IMG/VR virus record: IMGVR_UViG_3300049846_001678
Coordinates: 1-55,628 of that record
Length of the DNA stretch: 55,628 bases
Source of the DNA: a virus
Reading direction: 5' to 3' (one strand)
Shown: piece by piece, positions 51,453-55,628 of the stretch
Numbering within the stretch: position 1 is the first letter of the stretch
Layout of the letters: each line of letters starts with the position of its first letter
The notes under the pieces: model-generated
Seen by the model: the letters and a program-made list of their open reading frames with translations, nothing else
Databases searched by the model: none
Told to the model about the DNA's origin: nothing
Program-made: the position numbers and the translations under genes

Positions 51453-51719
51453 ATGCGGCCTCTTCAGCGGGCCGAAGATACCCTAAAGAAGGGACTTTCA
51501 GCTGCGGAAGCCTTGAAGGTTGGAGAGACGAAAGTCGATCTCGGTCTGTTGGCGGACTATAAAGCCGGAAAGGCTGTTATAGGGGGCTTCGTTGACGCCG
51601 AAAAGAAGATAACTAAGTCCATTGCCGGTTACGCCCGTGCCGAAGCTGGTAGAATACTTCAAACAGGTAAAGATGAAAACTTTGCCCTAGGTACTGTAGG
51701 TCTGCGATTTCGTTGGTAA
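51453..51719 (+). CDS. Small protein of the lysis cassette ending in an aromatic strand
   Basis: 88 residues; no clear site before ATG 51453. Helical middle with a C-terminal FALGTVGLRFRW. A terminal aromatic beta strand of this type is reminiscent of outer membrane protein signals. Position between holin and endolysin suggests a lysis accessory role. Confidence 0.5.
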   Translation: MRPLQRAEDTLKKGLSAAEALKVGETKVDLGLLADYKAGKAVIGGFVDAEKKITKSIAGYARAEAGRILQTGKDENFALGTVGLRFRW

Positions 51720-51731
51720 AATATAAAAAAT

Positions 51732-51757
51732 AACGATGCTGAAATGTATCGTTTTTT
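51732..51757 (+). terminator. Rho-independent terminator
   Basis: AACGATGC (51732-51739) pairs with GTATCGTT (51746-51753; one G-U pair), six-base loop, then TTTTTT. It lies just before the endolysin gene, so endolysin expression may depend on read-through or its own promoter. Confidence 0.7.
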
Positions 51758-51774
51758 GTAGAAAAAGGATGCTT

Positions 51775-52389
51775 ATGAGCTACTTTGTGTCGCTAGATTG
51801 GAAGGCAATTAAAGGGATATATGGGCCTACTAAGGATCAATTCGCTAAGCGCCTATCGTATCTGCAACACGAGGCTGCCGAATCCTTTTTAAATGCCCAA
51901 GGAGACACGGAACGGGGCCTGGTGGTGTCGGACATGTTCCGTAGCATGAAAGCCTCCTACGAGCGTAAATACCCGCCAGGAAGGCCCCCACGAAAGGATG
52001 TTCAACCCCCCGGATTTAGTGCCCATAACTTCGGTCTGGCAATCGATTTGGCTGTTGACGAGACAATGAAGGGGTTAGGAATTAAAAAGAAGCCAGAACT
52101 GGATGCCTTTATGGCGGAATATGGGTGGTACTGCCACCGAAAAGATGGACAGCGAGGTAGCGAAGATTGGCATTTCAACTACCTCGGATACCTGATACCA
52201 AAAGATAACGAACGATCGACGGCGGGAGCGATCGAACGAAAGATAAGAGCCCTTTATGAGCCCTTTGCCTGTGAACCGCCCAGTGACGTTCGGGCTTTTC
52301 AAGCGCGCTACGGGCTTACAGCGGATGGGGTTTTTGGTCCAATAACGCGCCGACTATACTGGCTAGAACTGAATCAACCTAGTTCTTAA
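51775..52389 (+). CDS. Endolysin: M15 D,D/L,D-peptidase with peptidoglycan-binding domain
   Basis: 204 residues from ATG 51775 (AAGGA site, 7 bases upstream). The M15 zinc motif is SAHNFGLAIDLAVD (H and D ligands) and EDWHFNY (second His), with SDMFRS upstream. The C-terminus VRAFQARYGLTADGVFGPIT is a PG_binding_1 repeat. It should cleave peptide cross-links of peptidoglycan for host lysis. No signal peptide, so it depends on a holin. Confidence 0.9.
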   Translation: MSYFVSLDWKAIKGIYGPTKDQFAKRLSYLQHEAAESFLNAQGDTERGLVVSDMFRSMKASYERKYPPGRPPRKDVQPPGFSAHNFGLAIDLAVDETMKGLGIKKKPELDAFMAEYGWYCHRKDGQRGSEDWHFNYLGYLIPKDNERSTAGAIERKIRALYEPFACEPPSDVRAFQARYGLTADGVFGPITRRLYWLELNQPSS

Positions 52390-52669
52390 GGCTGAGTATA
52401 TGCTTTAAGATCTGATTGTCGATCGACATCGGCTCGGCTACACGCACGCAGTGGTCGCAAATAAAGTACCAGATGCGCGTATTCTCTGGGTTCTTAAGCC
52501 CGGATTTTTTATTCGGTTCAAAGTACCCAGTGTGCTGAGGTTTCTTGCCCTCACACATAACACAGCACCTCGATGAAACCCTGCTAATGGCCGCAAACTG
52601 CTGGTGTTTGTCGTAATCTTTATTTAAAAAAGCAATGTACTGCACGTTGCTGTCGTCGACGTTATCCAT
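52379..52669 (-). CDS. Zinc-binding hypothetical protein, possibly leaderless
   Basis: 96 residues, convergent with the endolysin gene (11-base tail overlap). CCVMC and CDHC form a zinc site. On the minus strand the -10 element TACAAT ends only 6 bases before ATG 52669, and there is no ribosome-binding site, so the mRNA may begin at the start codon. Confidence 0.6.
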   Translation of the reverse strand: MDNVDDSNVQYIAFLNKDYDKHQQFAAISRVSSRCCVMCEGKKPQHTGYFEPNKKSGLKNPENTRIWYFICDHCVRVAEPMSIDNQILKHILSLKN

Positions 52670-52675
52670 ATGCCT

Positions 52676-52705
52676 ATTGTAGGGAATTTCTTACATTGAT
52701 GCCAA
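52676..52705 (-). promoter_or_regulatory. Minus-strand promoter of the zinc protein
   Basis: TTGGCA (52705-52700), 18-base spacer, TACAAT (52681-52676) on the minus strand. Confidence 0.6.
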
Positions 52706-52723
52706 CGATTTACCGTGTATTAT
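52696..52723 (+). promoter_or_regulatory. Plus-strand promoter, back-to-back with the minus one
   Basis: TTGATG (52696-52701), 16-base spacer, TATTAT (52718-52723) preceded by GTG. The -35 boxes of the two divergent promoters overlap. Confidence 0.6.
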
Positions 52724-52742
52724 TTACAGTACGGGGGTTCAA

Positions 52743-53294
52743 ATGTTTCATTGCAGTGCTGTTCGTTACGGATACTGTACACATAGCGCCGAGTACGTAA
52801 CTTCTAGCGTCGAACGCGCTTTCGACCTTCTCTACCTTAATCTTGACGATCCTTATACAGATGTGTATATTTCTAATGTAGGTGCACTCACTACAAGAGA
52901 CGACACGCCGATTTCCGTCCCGCGCCTATCGGAGACCGGCCTAAAGGCACTAATAATGAAATATAAACAGGTCCTCGTTAATGTCCGGATTGGCAATAGC
53001 CTTCTGGAGCTGGTAAAACAATATGCCGACGCTTTGGAAATGGAACCGCATAAGTTCATTGAGAAGGCTGTCGACTTCGGGTTAGAGGCCAGTCTCGGTA
53101 ATAGCTCTGTTACGCTCGAGGAGTGGGCATTCGCGACGCACGATCGACAACACTATGCGTTCCGGATGAATTACAAGCTGGTGGAGTTAATCGACATTCG
53201 TGCCAACAAGTTGAATACCTGCCGCAGTGTTTGGATTATTTGGGCCGTTATTGCTTATACCAATAAGCTGGCAAAAAAAGAAGTCAGTTTGTAG
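52743..53294 (+). CDS. Hypothetical protein
   Basis: 183 residues, GGGGG site. MFHCSAVRYGYCTHSAEYVT... mixed alpha/beta; the end has a helical KLVELIDIRANKLNTCRSVW segment that could be a DNA-binding ribbon-helix-helix, without certainty. Single plus gene after lysis; tail-to-tail overlap of 11 bases with the next minus gene. Confidence 0.6.
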   Translation: MFHCSAVRYGYCTHSAEYVTSSVERAFDLLYLNLDDPYTDVYISNVGALTTRDDTPISVPRLSETGLKALIMKYKQVLVNVRIGNSLLELVKQYADALEMEPHKFIEKAVDFGLEASLGNSSVTLEEWAFATHDRQHYAFRMNYKLVELIDIRANKLNTCRSVWIIWAVIAYTNKLAKKEVSL

Positions 53295-53514
53295 CCGAGC
53301 GGTCGACAAGAAGCAGTCCGATAGTCTGCGCCACCTTATCCCATAAAACATTTAGATTCGTGTAGCACCGGTGATCCAAAAGGCAAGTACTTTTCTTATT
53401 GTCTTTTTCAAACCATACACGGCACCCGTCAGCCTGCCAACGAACCTCGTGGCACCGAACGCCGTTTTTAGCTGCGATGGTGTCTAGTGCTAAGCGGAGA
53501 TTATCGGTCCGCAT
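53284..53514 (-). CDS. Hypothetical protein, last gene of the minus operon
   Basis: 76 residues, MRTDNLRLALDTIAAKNGVR..., alpha/beta. Overlaps the upstream gene by 14 bases. No domain recognised. Confidence 0.6.
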   Translation of the reverse strand: MRTDNLRLALDTIAAKNGVRCHEVRWQADGCRVWFEKDNKKSTCLLDHRCYTNLNVLWDKVAQTIGLLLVDRSATN

Positions 53515-53665
53515 ATACTAAAACCTCGACCTCTTCGTGTGTTGCCGCTTCGTTTTCCGCCCATTCGAGAGCTGCTAGCCACGCCCCGGGACCAAAGGAA
53601 TTGAATTTGCCTGCATTGTATGCCTCGTCCGCCAAGTCGTTAATGTACTTTTGCAGCTCGCTCAT
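53501..53665 (-). CDS. Small acidic hypothetical protein
   Basis: 54 residues, MSELQKYINDLADEAYNAGK..., acidic and helical. ATGA overlap with the Cys-rich gene upstream supports it as real. Confidence 0.55.
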   Translation of the reverse strand: MSELQKYINDLADEAYNAGKFNSFGPGAWLAALEWAENEAATHEEVEVLVYADR

Positions 53666-53859
53666 CTCGCACCCGCCTTACAGAAGCATTTACATGTTTG
53701 AACGCACTGACGCTTGCTACCAACTGTCCGACAAGTTACCTTGCAATTCGCCTGGTAACATTGCTTCCCAGTCGGGCACACGTTTTTATACACTACCTTG
53801 GTCTCTGTCGGTGCGTTCTGTAGTGTACAGATTGTGAATAAAATACCTAACAACTTCAT
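53662..53859 (-). CDS. Secreted Cys-rich mini-protein (8 Cys in the mature part)
   Basis: 65 residues. A short hydrophobic signal (MKLLGILFTICTL) precedes a basic mature part with cysteines at 28, 34, 39, 43, 52, 56, 58 and 60, enough for four disulphides in about 35 residues. Such density is typical of knottin or defensin-like folds, or of a metal-cluster peptide. No close family is recognised. AAGGGGATTAAA site. Confidence 0.6.
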   Translation of the reverse strand: MKLLGILFTICTLQNAPTETKVVYKNVCPTGKQCYQANCKVTCRTVGSKRQCVQTCKCFCKAGAR

Positions 53860-53880
53860 TTTAATCCCCTTGTTTGGTAA

Positions 53881-53970
53881 CTAGTAAAGGTTCCAATATT
53901 GGTAAATGACCCAACCAGCGGTCAGAAGTCCCGCCACTGCAAGCATCAATTCTGGAATGTTATCAAGCAT
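53881..53970 (-). CDS. Very small membrane peptide
   Basis: 29 residues, MLDNIPELMLAVAGLLTAGW..., one membrane helix. Starts in a TAATG overlap with the upstream gene's stop, which supports expression. Confidence 0.5.
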   Translation of the reverse strand: MLDNIPELMLAVAGLLTAGWVIYQYWNLY

Positions 53971-54200
53971 TAGTTCCCCGACTTCTTTACTGGTGCAATC
54001 GTTGTCGACGACAGAATCGTCGGAATAGAAGCCACGCCCATGCGCCCCTGATAATCGTCGATGGACTTCTCCAGCTTCTTATAGGCATCCTCCTTCTGTT
54101 TGTTTGTCACGGTAAATATGTGAAGATACGTACCGCAAACAAAAAGAACGGAAAGGAAGCCAAAAACGCCCAGGATCAGGCATGAAATAACGATGTTCAT
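53970..54200 (-). CDS. Small membrane protein
   Basis: 76 residues. One or two N-terminal hydrophobic helices (IVISCLILGVFGFLSVLFVC) and a charged helical part KKLEKSIDDYQGRMG. Coupled to the lipoprotein gene by a shared base (TAATG). Confidence 0.6.
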   Translation of the reverse strand: MNIVISCLILGVFGFLSVLFVCGTYLHIFTVTNKQKEDAYKKLEKSIDDYQGRMGVASIPTILSSTTIAPVKKSGN

Positions 54201-54652
54201 TATTCCTCCTCGCAGTAATAGTCACGACACTCGCCAACGCATCGCTTTCCTTTTCCTCGACCATAGTCGGAGTCGTGTACGCAAGAGCTAACACACTGGC
54301 CAATATGTTCCCACTTTACGGGCTCACAATCGTCGTCGGGGTGGGAACCGCTACCAGATCCGGAACCGTTTCCATTACCAGAATCGTCGCCGGAGTCCAC
54401 ACCCGCATCTTTACAGGGCTTTGGCTCTTTATCGTCGTCAACAGGTACGGGAACAGGTACCGGAACTGGGATCGGCACGAATGTCGATTTCCCGCACTCT
54501 TGTGCCAAATAGACGTCCTCACCACAGGGCTTGTGTGGCCAGCAACAATCGATGTCGTCGCATCCTGTTAAAAGCTCAAGCGCGGCCACAACAGCTACAG
54601 GAACTAGTGCAAACACGAAAACGTTTCTAAAAAACCGCTTAACCTTTGTCAT
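54200..54652 (-). CDS. Cys-rich lipoprotein with Pro-Val and Gly-Ser linkers
   Basis: 150 residues. A basic N-terminus and hydrophobic helix lead to lipobox LLTGC (Cys 31) with Asp at +2, the residue that keeps lipoproteins in the inner membrane of enteric bacteria. Then a Cys cluster, a PVPVPVPVPV spacer (about 61-71), a Gly/Ser/Asn/Asp linker (about 86-107) and a second Cys domain. It looks like a two-headed periplasmic protein on a rigid plus flexible stalk. Confidence 0.65.
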   Translation of the reverse strand: MTKVKRFFRNVFVFALVPVAVVAALELLTGCDDIDCCWPHKPCGEDVYLAQECGKSTFVPIPVPVPVPVPVDDDKEPKPCKDAGVDSGDDSGNGNGSGSGSGSHPDDDCEPVKWEHIGQCVSSCVHDSDYGRGKGKRCVGECRDYYCEEE

Positions 54653-54866
54653 TTTTCTTCCCCTTTTTTGTTACTTGCTGTTTAAGAAATTTTATAACCT
54701 GTTTCTCTTTCTGTTTATCCGTTAGACCACTATTCTCTGCATAAATCGGAACAAAAAACGTTGTCTCCACAAACCCAACAACCCCTCGGTCGTCAGTTTC
54801 CCGAATTAGCAAGTTCCTGTAGCTTTTTCCGGATACCCGCGACTTCTGCCATCCTAGACCAAACAT
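54639..54866 (-). CDS. Basic hypothetical protein
   Basis: 75 residues, MFGLGWQKSRVSGKSYRNLL..., ending in a Lys-rich tail. A strong GGGGAGGAGCA site precedes ATG 54866. It overlaps the upstream gene by 74 bases and the lipoprotein gene by 14. Confidence 0.55.
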   Translation of the reverse strand: MFGLGWQKSRVSGKSYRNLLIRETDDRGVVGFVETTFFVPIYAENSGLTDKQKEKQVIKFLKQQVTKKGKKNDKG

Positions 54867-54975
54867 TGCTCCTCCCCTGTTCGTTTAGTTCTGGCCGATC
54901 CATTTCCTTCTGCAACTCTTCTAACCGCCCACGCAACCACCACTCCAAATCGGTTAGAAGCTCATTGTTTGTCAT
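54793..54975 (-). CDS. Small helical hypothetical protein
   Basis: 60 residues, MTNNELLTDLEWWLRGRLEE..., amphipathic helices. ATGA overlap with the upstream gene (54972-54975). Confidence 0.55.
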   Translation of the reverse strand: MTNNELLTDLEWWLRGRLEELQKEMDRPELNEQGRSNVWSRMAEVAGIRKKLQELANSGN

Positions 54976-55142
54976 GTCGGCGTCACCAAATCATAATAAC
55001 CGATATACATATGATCCAGCTCAGCAATACCGTCAGACTCGCAGGACGCACAACACGCCTGTGCAGCCGCAAGTGACAGATATTCACCGAGCTTTATTAG
55101 GCGATCCCCTGTTAATACAGCAAATAAAACATAAACTCGCAT
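54972..55142 (-). CDS. Small hypothetical protein (complete copy)
   Basis: 56 residues, MRVYVLFAVLTGDRLIKLGE..., with four closely placed Cys (ACCASCE). It follows the helicase with a 3-base gap. Its strain variant begins at bases 66-1. Confidence 0.65.
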   Translation of the reverse strand: MRVYVLFAVLTGDRLIKLGEYLSLAAAQACCASCESDGIAELDHMYIGYYDLVTPT

Positions 55143-55628
55143 TTGTTAGAATCCTTTCTCGTTTCCTTTGTTATAACCGGTTTGTATACAGTTGTCAACA
55201 AACTTTGTGTATGTTGAGTTGAAATCCATCTTTATTCGCGCATAAGCCCCCGCGCGGTTCTTTTCAATTATTATTACAACCGGCCTTATTGGAGACTCAT
55301 CCACTTCCAGACCGACTTCACCATCTTTAGAATCGTTCGAAATGGGGTGAATCATCGCCACCATGTCGGCGTCCTGTTCCAGTGCCCCGGACTCCCGTAG
55401 GTCACTTAAACGCGGCTCCTTCCGTTCATCCGCTGCGCGACGAAGCTGGCAAGCGGCGACAACAGGTATGCGGAACATCTTAGCAATATTCTTTAGTGCA
55501 ACAGAGATAGTCGCAACCTCTCGCTCTCGACGTTCTTTTTCTTGTGGTGCAGAGAGAAGTTGTAGATAGTCAATAAACACAATGGCCCGTTTGCCCTCCG
55601 GTACTTGCTTAACAAACTTAAATACACG
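55077..55628. repeat. Right copy of diverged terminal overlap
   Basis: Corresponds base for base to 1-552. The outermost ~120 bases (about 55509-55628) are identical to the left copy, the middle differs by a few percent, and the part before the helicase stop differs by about 30 percent. Confidence 0.85.
55146..55628 (-). CDS. dnaB: DnaB-family helicase, C-terminal part, second strain copy
   Basis: The frame runs in from the window edge and holds VFIDYLQLL, SDLRESGALEQDAD and the same C-terminus as the complete copy at 70-1449. About 8 of 160 residues differ (for example NKGNEKGF instead of NKGIEKGF). The N-terminal two-thirds are missing because the window ends. It is the same gene from another variant rather than a second helicase. 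Confidence 0.85.
   Translation of the reverse strand, partial: RVFKFVKQVPEGKRAIVFIDYLQLLSAPQEKERREREVATISVALKNIAKMFRIPVVAACQLRRAADERKEPRLSDLRESGALEQDADMVAMIHPISNDSKDGEVGLEVDESPIRPVVIIIEKNRAGAYARIKMDFNSTYTKFVDNCIQTGYNKGNEKGF

Noticed and set aside
70-55628. Two different helicase genes
   Set aside because: The right copy is the same locus in the same context with the same neighbours; terminal overlap of a circular map explains it better.
17-55628. CRISPR array
   Set aside because: Repeats found are either in-frame protein repeats or short operator-like words; no regularly spaced direct repeats with unique spacers were seen.

Overview
The window is an essentially complete genome of a long-tailed phage with a contractile tail (myovirus morphology). 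It carries a terminase, portal, scaffold, capsid, tail sheath, tail tube, tape measure and P2/T4-like baseplate set, plus a replication module with a DnaB-type helicase, a primase, a family A DNA polymerase and a Sak4-type recombinase. No integrase or recognisable lysogeny repressor is visible, so a virulent lifestyle is the simplest reading. The host is a bacterium using sigma70-like promoters (TTGACA, 16-17 bp spacer, TATAAT-like) and Shine-Dalgarno starts. Several lipobox proteins, and a small protein ending in an outer-membrane-like aromatic strand, hint at a Gram-negative host, but the host cannot be named from sequence alone.

The two ends overlap. Bases 1-552 correspond without gaps to 55077-55628 and cover the same helicase C-terminus and the start of the next gene, but the copies are not identical. 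The molecule is therefore probably circular or circularly permuted, about 55.08 kb, assembled from at least two strains.

Layout. (1) One minus-strand early operon runs from 6024 leftwards to base 1 and continues, through the overlap, from 55142 to 53284: Cas4-like nuclease, Sak4-like ATPase, ssDNA-binding protein, DUF4406, dATP/dGTP diphosphohydrolase-like protein, primase, helicase, then small membrane, Cys-rich and lipoprotein genes. (2) A divergent plus operon (6091-8147) holds a DnaC/IstB-like ATPase, a RusA resolvase, a lipoprotein, two zinc-ribbon proteins and a dUTPase. (3) A small minus operon (9588-8144) is followed by a 1.2 kb gene-poor, AT-rich regulatory stretch (10205-11398) with repeated palindromes. 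(4) 11399-17527 holds many small accessory genes, including a sigma-region-4-like protein, a phosphoesterase and a HELAH protein. (5) 17560-26161 carries a repeat-containing structural protein, a second phosphoesterase, a PQ-loop-like membrane protein, a small-terminase candidate, a structured RNA element, two more HExxH proteins and DNA polymerase. (6) 26202-51028 is the virion block: TerL, portal, scaffold, capsid unit, connectors, sheath, tube, frameshifted chaperone, tape measure, baseplate and several appendage proteins. (7) 51040-52389 is the lysis cassette (LLH-type holin candidate, small protein, M15 endolysin).

The most interesting signals are an ~80-nt structured RNA at 21571-21655 with its own promoter, a terminator-like U tract and C-rich apical segments complementary to the unusual GGGGG ribosome-binding sites of many genes here; a second structured element at 31933-32031 after the capsid unit; three different HExxH metalloprotease-like proteins in one phage; two frameshift loci (35935 and about 14283); and the mosaic, diverged terminal overlap.
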